Of a stretch of 64,000 nt of DNA, positions 46,357 to 61,487 are shown one piece after another. Made by a program: the position numbers and the translations under genes. Within the stretch, counting starts at the first letter, position 1. The number at the start of each line of letters is the position of its first letter. This DNA is from Sphingomonas cremea (GTDB lineage Bacteria > Pseudomonadota > Alphaproteobacteria > Sphingomonadales > Sphingomonadaceae), in the NCBI RefSeq assembly GCF_021502585.1, contig NZ_JAKFGM010000003.1:124001-188000 (forward strand). The letters are read 5' to 3'. Below the pieces are notes generated by a model. The model ran no database searches, was not told the origin of the DNA, and saw only the letters and a list, made by a program, of their open reading frames with translations.

Positions 46357-46380
46357 GGATATAAAGAAGTCTTTATATCC
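46357..46380. promoter_or_regulatory. operator-like palindrome before the methionine operon
   Basis: Arms GGATATAAAGA and TCTTTATATCC are perfectly complementary around a two-base AG spacer. It ends eight bases upstream of the ArsR-methyltransferase start, overlapping the ribosome-binding and probable promoter region. The ATAAAGA-N2-TCTTTAT core fits a dimeric winged-helix regulator, probably the downstream gene product. Confidence 0.7.
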
Positions 46381-46500
46381 GTCAATCGAGGATGGCTCCG
46401 GATGATATCATTCTGCACATCTAACAAATGACGATTGCGTGACGCGACAAACATCAATATCTCCGCTCGCTGGCCTGACGCTCGCGCGGCAGGCCGAGCC

Positions 46501-46528
46501 GGACTGGTTTTCGCAAGGGGGCCAGTCC
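46501..46528 (+). other. leader stem-loop before the small lipoprotein gene
   Basis: GGACTGG and CCAGTCC form a perfect seven-base stem around a 14-base loop, 24 bases before the lipoprotein start. It may fold in the mRNA leader; function unknown. Confidence 0.3.
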
Positions 46529-46552
46529 CCATAAGCAAGGAATGGAACGATC

Positions 46553-46792
46553 ATGAAGAAGGTTGCACTGACCGTTGCGGTCCTCGCGCTCGGCCTTGCC
46601 GCGTGCGAAACCAAGACCGAAAACGCCGTCGAGAACGTTGCTGTTGAGAATGCCGTTGAGGCTGACGCCAACGCTGCCGACGCTGCTGTCGACAACGCGC
46701 TCGATTCGGCCGGTAACGCCGTTGAGAACGCCGGCGACGCCGTCGAGAACGCTGGTGACGCCGCAGCGAACGCTGCCGACAACGCGATGTAA
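46553..46792 (+). CDS. small lipoprotein with alanine/asparagine heptad repeats
   Basis: The 79-residue protein has a lipoprotein signal (MKKVALTVAVLALGLAAC, lipobox Cys18). The mature part is almost only Ala, Asn, Val, Asp, Glu and Gly. Its second half shows consecutive seven-residue units SAGNAVE, NAGDAVE, NAGDAAA, NAADNAM, encoded by 21-bp near-repeats. This would make an amphipathic alanine-zipper helix, Lpp-like in style but without the C-terminal lysine. A ribosome-binding AAGGA lies upstream and a strong terminator downstream, so it is a one-gene unit. Confidence 0.82.
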   Translation: MKKVALTVAVLALGLAACETKTENAVENVAVENAVEADANAADAAVDNALDSAGNAVENAGDAVENAGDAAANAADNAM

Positions 46793-46825
46793 TCATCGCT
46801 GTCGCACGTTTTTGCATGTGATAGG

Positions 46826-46858
46826 GGGCCGTCTGCCATGTGCAGGCGGCCCTTTTTT
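46826..46858 (+). terminator. intrinsic terminator of the small lipoprotein gene
   Basis: GGGCCGTCTGC pairs with GCAGGCGGCCC (one G-U) around CATGT, followed by six T. It is a strong rho-independent terminator 33 bases after the stop codon. Confidence 0.9.
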
Positions 46859-46887
46859 CTTTCGGTCGAAGTGGTACTTCGGCCGAG

Positions 46888-47070
46888 ATGAAGGTCCTTA
46901 TCCTCCTGCTGGCCATCTTGTCCGCCGGGTGCACCCGGGAAGAAAAGCCCGAAGCCCCGACTCCGGCGGAGGCCGATCGGCTAAATGACGCCGAAGCGAT
47001 GCTCAACGGCCTCGCCAATGAAGAAGGGCCGGTGGGCAAGCCCACCGACCCTTCCGTCAACTCTCAATGA
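46888..47070 (+). CDS. very small lipoprotein of unknown function
   Basis: The 60-residue protein MKVLILLLAILSAGC.. has a lipobox (LSAGC, Cys15) followed by a short polar segment rich in Glu, Pro and Ala and ending PTDPSVNSQ. ATG 46888 is used because it begins the signal peptide; the frame opens earlier at 46840. I do not recognise a family. Its 3' part coincides with a hairpin that can terminate the convergent groEL transcript. Confidence 0.6.
   Translation: MKVLILLLAILSAGCTREEKPEAPTPAEADRLNDAEAMLNGLANEEGPVGKPTDPSVNSQ
47017..47054 (-). terminator. groEL terminator-like hairpin within the convergent lipoprotein gene
   Basis: On the reverse strand GAAGGG-T-CGGTGGG pairs with CCCACCG-G-CCCTTC (the T-G is a wobble pair) around CTTG, followed by TTCATT. 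The stem has 14 pairs. It begins 26 bases after the groEL stop. Confidence 0.6.
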
Positions 47071-47079
47071 GGGTTGGGC

Positions 47080-48786
<1,707 letters not shown>

Positions 48787-48806
48787 TTAAGCGCCCGGCC
48801 CAAAGG

Positions 48807-49094
48807 TCAGCCGACGATCCCGAGGATGTCGCTTTCCTTCATGATGATCAGGTCTTCACCGGAGATCTTCACCTCTGTGCCGGACCATTTGCCGAACAGG
48901 ATGCGATCGCCAGCCTTGACGTCGAGCGGCGTCACCTTGCCTTCGTCCGAGCGAGCGCCCGAACCGACGGCGACGACTTCGCCTTCCTGCGGCTTTTCCT
49001 TGGCGGAGTCGGGGATGATGATCCCGCCCGCGGTCTTCTCTTCGGCCTCGACCCGACGGACGAGGACACGATCATGAAGCGGCCTGAAACCCAT
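48807..49094 (-). CDS. groS: co-chaperonin GroES
   Basis: The 95-residue lid protein starts [20 protein letters not shown], contains the mobile loop [15 protein letters not shown] that contacts GroEL, and ends [13 protein letters not shown] 49094 matches the family; an upstream frame to 49133 runs into the promoter. Transcription is probably repressed by HrcA through the CIRCE element about 40 bases upstream. Confidence 0.97.
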   Translation of the reverse strand: MGFRPLHDRVLVRRVEAEEKTAGGIIIPDSAKEKPQEGEVVAVGSGARSDEGKVTPLDVKAGDRILFGKWSGTEVKISGEDLIIMKESDILGIVG

Positions 49095-49133
49095 GTTGCT
49101 TGACCCTTTTGCTTCCAAAAATTGCAGTTGCAC

Positions 49134-49160
49134 TTGGCACTCCTATAACAAGAGTGCCAG
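49134..49160 (-). promoter_or_regulatory. CIRCE element (HrcA operator) of groESL
   Basis: TTGGCACTC and GAGTGCCAG flank a nine-base spacer, read on the plus strand. This matches the known CIRCE form TTAGCACTC-N9-GAGTGCTAA at 15 of 18 arm positions. It lies about 40 bases before the groES start. The hrcA gene itself is not in the window. Confidence 0.9.
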
Positions 49161-49219
49161 CGATGCCGCGCATATGGGTCGGAGGTTCCTACACGTCAAC
49201 ACCTGCGATCACGATATCG

Positions 49220-50686
49220 TCACGCGGAGGCGTGGATCAGTCCAAGTGTTTCGCGCCGCGTCCAGCGCCAGATCATCAGGATCGCGACAACGCCGAGACC
49301 GGCGGCGAGGCCAGTCCAGATGCCGATGCCGCGCCAGTCCATTGCAAAGGCCAGCGCAACACCGACCCCCAATCCGATGGCCCAATAGCCGAACAGGGCG
49401 AAGACCATCGGCACGCGCGCGTCGTGGAGGCCCCTGAGCATGCCTGCGCCAACTACTTGCGCTCCGTCGACGACCTGGAACAGCGCGGCGACCAGCAGGA
49501 AGGAAACCCCCAGCGAAATGACCGCGGCATTGCCCGGCGTGTCGTCGAGGAACAGAGTGATGAGGTCGCGCGGAAACACGTACATCAGCGCCGCCATTAC
49601 CGTCATGAAAACGGTGCCCAGCCCGAATGCGGTCCAGCCAGCCAGCGTTATTCCATCGCGGTCGCCCCGCCCATAGGCCAGTCCGACCCGCACCGTGGCG
49701 GCCTGGCCAAGCGCGAGCGGAACCATGAAGGTCGTCGCTGCGATCTGTAGTGCAATTTGGTGAGCGGCGACCGACGGCGCGCCAAACAGGCCCATCAGAT
49801 AGGCGGCCGCACTGAATACGCCCCCTTCGAACCCCATCGTCAGGCCGATCGGACCGCCGAGCAGGAACAATTGGCGGAAGCGCCGCCAATCCGGCCTCCA
49901 GAAGCGGCCGAACAGATGGAATCGGCGGAACTGCCGGTCCGTCAGGATGACGATGGCCAACGCCAGCGCCATAGCCGTCCAAACGATCGAGCTGCCAATG
50001 CCGCCGCCGATCAACCCAAGTGCCGGCAACCCGAAATGGCCGAAGATCAATGACCAGCTCACAAGGCCGTTAAGCGGAATTCCTGCCGAACTGATGATCA
50101 GCACCCAGCCCGGGCGCTCCATGGCGGAAACGAAGTTGCGCATCACCTGGAACAGCATCCAGGGCGGGATCACCCACATATAGCCCTTAAGGAACCAGGC
50201 GGCGAGCCGGGCGAGCTCGGGTTCCTGTCCAAAGGCCAGGATGATCGGTTCGGCGTTCCATAATACGATCAACGTCGGAACGGTCATCATCACAGCAGCC
50301 CATAGAGACTGGCGAAATGTCCGCCGGACGTCGCGGACGGAATTGAACCGCGCGCCCAGCGCCGATGCAATCATCGGTGAAGAGGCGGTGAGTACGCCCA
50401 GGGCGAACAATATCATCCCGAATGAAAGGCTGAGCGCCAGGGCGGCCGCGGCGAGCTCCGTCGGCCCAAGCCAGCCTAAAAGGATCACGTCCGTCGCCTG
50501 GATGAGCTGCATCGTGAGGTTGGCCAGCATCATCGGCCAGGCAAGACTCAGCGTGGCCCGGAGCTCATCGCGCCACGGACGACTGCTACTTGCGGAGGCG
50601 ATTGCGGCTTGCATGGGCAGCCGGTTAGCAGTTTTGCCATTTTGCGCCACAGCCTCCGGTCGAAAATCCTTGGGCCGCTTCGCCAT
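49220..50686 (-). CDS. MATE-family multidrug/Na+ antiporter
   Basis: The membrane protein of up to 488 residues has about twelve hydrophobic segments in two related halves. The first half starts RATLSLAWPMMLANLTMQLIQATDVILLG, typical of NorM/MATE; ALGQAATVRVGLAYGRGDRDG opens the second. Family members extrude cationic drugs with H+ or Na+. The start is uncertain: 50686 adds a hydrophilic leader, while ATG 50614 (MQAAIASASSS) gives the more usual length of 464. It is divergent from sppA. Confidence 0.9.
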   Translation of the reverse strand: MAKRPKDFRPEAVAQNGKTANRLPMQAAIASASSSRPWRDELRATLSLAWPMMLANLTMQLIQATDVILLGWLGPTELAAAALALSLSFGMILFALGVLTASSPMIASALGARFNSVRDVRRTFRQSLWAAVMMTVPTLIVLWNAEPIILAFGQEPELARLAAWFLKGYMWVIPPWMLFQVMRNFVSAMERPGWVLIISSAGIPLNGLVSWSLIFGHFGLPALGLIGGGIGSSIVWTAMALALAIVILTDRQFRRFHLFGRFWRPDWRRFRQLFLLGGPIGLTMGFEGGVFSAAAYLMGLFGAPSVAAHQIALQIAATTFMVPLALGQAATVRVGLAYGRGDRDGITLAGWTAFGLGTVFMTVMAALMYVFPRDLITLFLDDTPGNAAVISLGVSFLLVAALFQVVDGAQVVGAGMLRGLHDARVPMVFALFGYWAIGLGVGVALAFAMDWRGIGIWTGLAAGLGVVAILMIWRWTRRETLGLIHASA

Positions 50687-50731
50687 TCTGCTCTAGGCGG
50701 GACGCAATGAGTTGCGAGGAGTGACGGCAAG

Positions 50732-52589
50732 ATGCGGTTCGTAAAGGCCATCTGGAAGCTGCTGGTGGGCATCAAGGACATGTTGGTCCTGCTGTTCATG
50801 CTGATGTTCTTCGGACTGCTCTACGCGGCGCTCTCGGCCCGTCCGGCCGTAATCGGCGACGGTGTCCTGGCCATGGACCTTGACGGTGTCCTGGTGGAGC
50901 AGGCGGAACGGCCTGACCCGGTCTCGGTCCTCGCCGGCGCCGGAAACATCACTCGCGAATTCGAATTGAAGGACCTCGTCGCCGCGCTCGACACCGCCAA
51001 GGACGATGACCGGGTGAAGGCCATCGCGCTCGATCTCGACGGCTTCCTTGGCGGCGGACAGCCGGCGCTGGCAGCGCTCGGTGAAAAGCTCGACGAGGTG
51101 AAGAAAAGCGGTAAGCCGGTCCTTGCCTTCGCCACCGGTTACACCGACGACCGCTACCAGCTTGCCGCCCATGCCTCCGAAATCTGGATGCCGGCGATGG
51201 GCGCGATTGCAGTCACAGGTCCAGGAGGAAATAACCTTTATTTCAAGGGATTACTCGACAAACTTGGGGTGACGGCGAATATTTATCGGGTCGGCACTTA
51301 CAAGTCCGCGGTCGAACCGTTCATTCGCAACGACATGTCACCCGAAGCGCGCGAGAACGCGCAGGCGCTGGGCGACGCGCTGCTCGAGACCTGGCGTGAA
51401 GATATCGGCCGCGGTCGCCCGGCCGCGGTAGCGGGGCTCAATCGCCTGCTGTCCGATCCGGTTGGAGTAACCAAGGCCGCTAATGGCGACCTTGCCAAGG
51501 CGGCGGTCGACCTAAAGCTGATCGACAAGATCGGCGAGCGTCGAGCGTATGAGGCACGGCTGGCGGAACTTGGCGGCGAGGATGCGGACAGCACCCACGG
51601 CTACAAGCGGATCAGGCTGCATGCATATGAGGAGCAGGCGGTCGATATCCAGGAAGGACCGATCGGCGTGGTCACGATCGCCGGCGAAATCGTTGACGGC
51701 AAGGCCCGCGCCGGTCGCGCCGGCGGTGAGACCATTGCGCGCATCATCGAAAAGGGGCTGGCCAAGAATAACCTGAAGGCGCTGGTCGTGCGTGTCGACA
51801 GCCCAGGCGGCTCAGTAATGGCTTCTGAACGGATCCGGCAGGCCCTGCTGTCAGCCAAGGAGCAGAAGATTCCGGTAGTCGTCTCGATGGGCAGCGTCGC
51901 CGCCTCGGGAGGTTATTGGGTTTCGACTCCGGGCGACTTCATCTTCGCCGAGCCGTCGACCATCACCGGATCGATCGGCGTATTCGGCGTCCTGCCGAGC
52001 TTCGAGGGCACGCTTGCCAAGCTCGGCATCGGCGCAGACGGCATCAAGACCACTCCCCTTTCGGGCGAGCCCGACCTGCTGAAGGGACCGTCCGATGCAG
52101 CCGATGCCCTGATCCAGGCCGGAGTCGATCAGGTTTACCGCAAATTCCTGGGTATCGTAGCCGCGGCACGGCACAAGACCCCGGCCGAAGTCGACCGCAT
52201 CGCCCAGGGTCGCGTTTGGGACGGCGGAACGGCGCGGCAACTTGGGCTGGTCGACGGCTTCGGCGGGATGGACGAGGCCGTGGCCAAAGCAGCCGAACTC
52301 GCCAAGCTGGGCAAGGGCGAGCGAGGCCTCACCTATCTGGAGAAGGAACCCGCATTCGGCGATACGTTGATGGCGGCCATCGCTGACGAAGGAGAGTCCA
52401 ACGAATCTCCGCCCTCCGATGCGTTTGCAACGCTCGCGCCGGCGCCGGAGGGCCTGTTAGCCCGGGCCATCTCGGAAGTGCGGTCGATCCTTTCAGGCCC
52501 GACGATCCAGGTACGTTGCCTTGAATGCCCGCCGCCGGCAGCCGCCCCGCGGCTTAGCGAGGAAGACCGGGGCTGGCTGGCGCGCTGGC

Positions 52590-52603
<14 letters not shown>
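50732..52603 (+). CDS. sppA: signal peptide peptidase SppA, 67K type
   Basis: The 623-residue inner-membrane serine protease degrades cleaved signal peptides. One membrane anchor lies at about residues 17-35 (MLVLLFMLMFFGLLYAALS). The tandem peptidase S49 halves supply catalytic Lys191 in RVGTYKSAVEPF and Ser392 in MGSVAASGGYW, at the positions expected from E. coli SppA (Lys209, Ser409). The C-terminal ~70 residues are unlike E. coli and contain a CLECPPP segment. Its 3' end overlaps the convergent PepSY gene by 14 bases. Confidence 0.94.
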
Positions 52604-53339
<736 letters not shown>

Positions 53340-53492
53340 CCCACTCTCCCGGTTACACGCCGAAACGAAGGTCTATCCGGTATCGGCAATGCCCCTGCCG
53401 CCGGCGACGAATCGGCAATGCCATTCTGCTAGCGGGGCGTCCGCCGCACGTCATGATTTTTATATAATTAGGGTTAATCCCTGTGCGCCTGC

Positions 53493-54884
<1,392 letters not shown>

Positions 54885-54896
54885 TCTCAAATTTCC

Positions 54897-56204
<1,308 letters not shown>

Positions 56205-56222
56205 GAGTCGCGGTTTCTTTCC

Positions 56223-59036
56223 TTAACTGGCTTGTGCGGTTTGCGCGTTGCGGCTGCTATGCCCCAGCGCGTCGGCAATCAAGGCCGCCTGTTCGGCGGC
56301 GTGGCGCTTGGCAAGGCCGGTCGCCGGCGAAGCGGACGAGGCGCGGCCGGCGTAGCGGGCACGCATCCCGGCATGGCCCGCCGCGGCCAGGCAATCTTCC
56401 AGCTCGTCCTCGACGAAGTGCCAGGCTCCATTGTTCTTCGGCTCTTCCTGCGCCCAGACCAGCTCTTCGAGCCTGGGCATGGCCCTCAGCCGACTGACCA
56501 AAGGCTCCGACGGGAAGGGATAGAGCTGTTCGATGCGGATGATCTCGGTTGTCTGGTCACCTGCTGCATCGCGCGCTTCCATCAGCTCGTAACTGAGCTT
56601 GCCCGAACAAAGCACCGCCCGCCGCGTCTCGCCAGCCGCCGGGGGATTCAGGTCGCTAAGGATGCGATGGAAGTGGCCCTCGCCAATGAAATCGTCCTTG
56701 GTCGACACCGCCAGCTTGTGCCGCAGCAGCGACTTGGGCGTCATCATGATCAGGGGCTTGCGGAAATCGCGCAGCATCTGGCGGCGAAGAATGTGGAAAT
56801 ATTGCGCCGGCGTGGTGCAGTTGGCGACCTGGATATTATCCTCGGCGCAAAGCTGCAGATAGCGTTCGAGCCGCGCAGACGAGTGCTCCGGGCCCTGTCC
56901 TTCAAAGCCGTGCGGCAGCAGCAGCACGAGTCCGCTGGCGCGCAGCCACTTGGCCTCACCGGCGGCAATGAATTGGTCCATGATCGTCTGCGCGCCGTTG
57001 GCGAAGTCGCCGAACTGTGCTTCCCACAGCACCAGCGCGCGCGGATCGGCCTGCGAATAGCCATATTCGAAGCCGAGCACGCCGAATTCGCTCAGCGGGC
57101 TGTCGAGCACTTCGAACCAGGGCTGCCCGGCGGCGTCGCGCTTGGTGCTTAGCGGAACATATTTCTCGCCGGTCGCCTGATCCGTCCACACCGCATGGCG
57201 CTGGCTGAACGTGCCGCGGCCGCTGTCCTGGCCCGAGAGGCGTACGCGGTAATCCTCCTCGACCATGCTGCCATAGGCCAGCGCCTCGGCCGTCGCCCAG
57301 TCGATCCCCTGACCCTCGTCGAGCGCCTTTTTCTTGGCCTCGAGGATGCGGGCCAGCGTCTTGTGCACGTTGAAGCCTTCGGGAACCGTAGTCAGCAGCT
57401 GCGACAGCCGGGAATATTGGTCTTCCGGGATGGCGGTGTTGACGTTGCGGCGCGCGTCAACTGGCTCGCCCGGAATTCCGAGCCCTTCCCAACGGCCGGA
57501 GAACCAGTCGGCCTTGTTGGGGAGGTAACTGGCGCCCGCCTGAAACTCGGTCTCGAGATGCTGGACGAAGGCGGCAGTGGCGTCGTCGATCCACTGCTGG
57601 TCGACCACGCCCTCGGCGATGAGCCGCGCGCCATAAAGCTGGCTTACAGGCGGGTGCTGCTTGATCGCCGCATACATCAGCGGCTGGGTGAAGCTCGGCT
57701 CGTCGCCTTCGTTATGGCCGAACCGGCGATAGCACCACATGTCGATGACGATGTCGCGGTTGAACGCCTGGCGGAACTCAATCGCCAGCTTGCAGCAGAA
57801 AGTGACCGCCTCCGGATCGTCGCCGTTAACGTGCAGGATCGGCGCCTGGACCGACTTGGCGATGTCCGACGGATAAGGCGAGGAGCGCGCGAACTGCGGC
57901 GAGGTCGTGAAGCCGACCTGGTTGTTGATGACGAAATGGATCGTCCCGCCGGTCTCGTATCCGGGCAGGCCTGAGAAGCCGAAACATTCGGCGACGATTC
58001 CCTGCCCGGCGAAGGCGGCGTCGCCATGCAGCAGCAACGGCAGGGCGGTATCGCCCTCGACATCGCCCTTGCAGGTCTGGACTGCGCGGACCTTGCCCAG
58101 CACGACCGGATCGACCGCCTCGAGGTGCGATGGGTTGGGCAGCAGCGACAGGTGCACCTTGTTGCCGTCGAACTCCCGGTCGGTCGACGTGCCGAGGTGA
58201 TATTTGACGTCGCCCGATCCGCCGACGTCGGCCGGGTTGGTCGCACCGCCCGCAAATTCGTGGAAGATGGCGCGATATGGCTTGCCCATCACGTTGGAGA
58301 GGACGTTCAAGCGCCCGCGGTGGGCCATGCCGATGGCGATCTCCTTGACGCCATATTGGCCGCCGTACTTGATCACCGCTTCCAGCGCCGGGATGGCGCT
58401 TTCGCCGCCGTCGAGCCCGAACCGCTTGGTGCCGACATATTTCCTGGCAAGGAATTTTTCCCACTGCTCGCCGTGGATGACCTTCTCCAGGATCGAGCGC
58501 TTGCCCTCCGGTGTGAAGTGAATTGCGGCGTCCTTGCCCTCCATCCGGTCCTGAAGGAAGCGGCGCTCCTCCAGGTCGTTGATGTGCATATATTCAAGGC
58601 CGACGGGCCCGCAGTAATTGGCCTGCAGCACCGGAAGGATCTGGCGCACTGAGGCATATTCGAAGCCCAAGGTGCCGGCGAGGTAGATCTTCCGATCCAG
58701 GTCGGCCTCGGTGAAGCCGTGATAGGCCGGCGTAAGGTCGGCCGGCAGTTCGCGCTGGGTGAGGCCGAGCGGATCGAGATTGGCGGCAAGATGCCCACGC
58801 ACCCGATAGGTGCGGATCAGCATCATCGCCCGGATGCTGTCGTCGGCAGCGCGGCGGATGGCAGCTTCGTCGGTGACGCCGGTGGCGGCGATCGTCGCTT
58901 TCGCCTTTTCCGCGATCTTCTCAATCGTCGCTTCGGTCGGATCGAGGCCAAGGTTTACGGGGTCGAGTTCGGTCAACGGCCAGTTCGGCCGTGCCCAGCT
59001 TGGGCCCTGCTCGCGGTCGATCGACATCGAATCCAT
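56223..59036 (-). CDS. sucA: 2-oxoglutarate dehydrogenase E1
   Basis: The 937-residue thiamine-diphosphate enzyme decarboxylates 2-oxoglutarate and loads the succinyl group on E2. It has GMAHRGRLNVLSNVMGKPY, SLLPNPSHLEAVDPVV, LLLHGDAAFAGQGIVAE for TPP/Mg binding and HGFEGQGPEHSSARLERYL, all standard. Length matches E. coli SucA (933). The in-frame ATG at codon 4 is an alternative start. It is third in the mdh-sucD-sucA-sucB-lpd unit. Confidence 0.97.
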   Translation of the reverse strand: MDSMSIDREQGPSWARPNWPLTELDPVNLGLDPTEATIEKIAEKAKATIAATGVTDEAAIRRAADDSIRAMMLIRTYRVRGHLAANLDPLGLTQRELPADLTPAYHGFTEADLDRKIYLAGTLGFEYASVRQILPVLQANYCGPVGLEYMHINDLEERRFLQDRMEGKDAAIHFTPEGKRSILEKVIHGEQWEKFLARKYVGTKRFGLDGGESAIPALEAVIKYGGQYGVKEIAIGMAHRGRLNVLSNVMGKPYRAIFHEFAGGATNPADVGGSGDVKYHLGTSTDREFDGNKVHLSLLPNPSHLEAVDPVVLGKVRAVQTCKGDVEGDTALPLLLHGDAAFAGQGIVAECFGFSGLPGYETGGTIHFVINNQVGFTTSPQFARSSPYPSDIAKSVQAPILHVNGDDPEAVTFCCKLAIEFRQAFNRDIVIDMWCYRRFGHNEGDEPSFTQPLMYAAIKQHPPVSQLYGARLIAEGVVDQQWIDDATAAFVQHLETEFQAGASYLPNKADWFSGRWEGLGIPGEPVDARRNVNTAIPEDQYSRLSQLLTTVPEGFNVHKTLARILEAKKKALDEGQGIDWATAEALAYGSMVEEDYRVRLSGQDSGRGTFSQRHAVWTDQATGEKYVPLSTKRDAAGQPWFEVLDSPLSEFGVLGFEYGYSQADPRALVLWEAQFGDFANGAQTIMDQFIAAGEAKWLRASGLVLLLPHGFEGQGPEHSSARLERYLQLCAEDNIQVANCTTPAQYFHILRRQMLRDFRKPLIMMTPKSLLRHKLAVSTKDDFIGEGHFHRILSDLNPPAAGETRRAVLCSGKLSYELMEARDAAGDQTTEIIRIEQLYPFPSEPLVSRLRAMPRLEELVWAQEEPKNNGAWHFVEDELEDCLAAAGHAGMRARYAGRASSASPATGLAKRHAAEQAALIADALGHSSRNAQTAQAS

Positions 59037-59044
59037 GTGGTACG

Positions 59045-60960
<1,916 letters not shown>

Positions 60961-61062
60961 CTAGACCGGGAGTCGTGCCGGGGCAACCTTTCGCAGGCGC
61001 GGAAAACAAGGTGAACGGCCCGGTCATGGAGCATTCACGCGGATTCATGCATTGTATCGGGC

Positions 61063-61428
61063 ATGAAACAGCTTCTCATCATTGCGGGCGTCGCGGCGCT
61101 CGCTTCGACCGCCCCGGCTTATGCCAAGCCCGATCATGCAAATCATGGCGGCCATGTCGGTTATGGCACCGGTGGCTGCCCGCCCGGCCTTGCCAAGAAG
61201 AACAATGGCTGTCTGCCGCCGGGCCAGGCCAAGAAGCTATATGGCGTCGGCTACCGCTTCGACCGCGGTTTCGCCGGCTGGACCCCTTACAACCAGATTC
61301 CCTACGATCTGAGGCGCCAGTACGGCCTCGATCCATATGGCCGCTACGTCTACGACCAGAACTACATCTACCAGGTCGATCCGACGACTTATGCCGTCAG
61401 CCGAGTATTGGATGCGATCCTGCACTAG
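61063..61428 (+). CDS. small exported protein with CPPGLAKK/CLPPGQAKK motifs
   Basis: The 121-residue precursor has a signal peptide (MKQLLIIAGVAALASTAPAYA). The mature part has a His/Gly-rich start, two proline-cysteine motifs (GCPPGLAKKNNGCLPPGQAKK) and a C-terminal segment PYDLRRQYGLDPYGRYVYDQNYIYQVDP. It resembles small periplasmic proteins common in sphingomonads, some near RcnB-like families, but I cannot assign a function. The two cysteines could form a disulfide. It is followed by a strong terminator. Confidence 0.75.
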   Translation: MKQLLIIAGVAALASTAPAYAKPDHANHGGHVGYGTGGCPPGLAKKNNGCLPPGQAKKLYGVGYRFDRGFAGWTPYNQIPYDLRRQYGLDPYGRYVYDQNYIYQVDPTTYAVSRVLDAILH

Positions 61429-61452
61429 GCGACCGAGTGCAACCGGCCGCTT

Positions 61453-61487
61453 GGGCCGCTCCGGGCTACCGGGGCGGCCCTTTTCTT
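61453..61487 (+). terminator. intrinsic terminator after the small exported protein
   Basis: GGGCCGCTCCGG pairs with CCGGGGCGGCCC (one G-U) around GCTA, followed by TTTTCTT. The end touches the stop region of the convergent peptidase gene at 61486. Confidence 0.88.
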
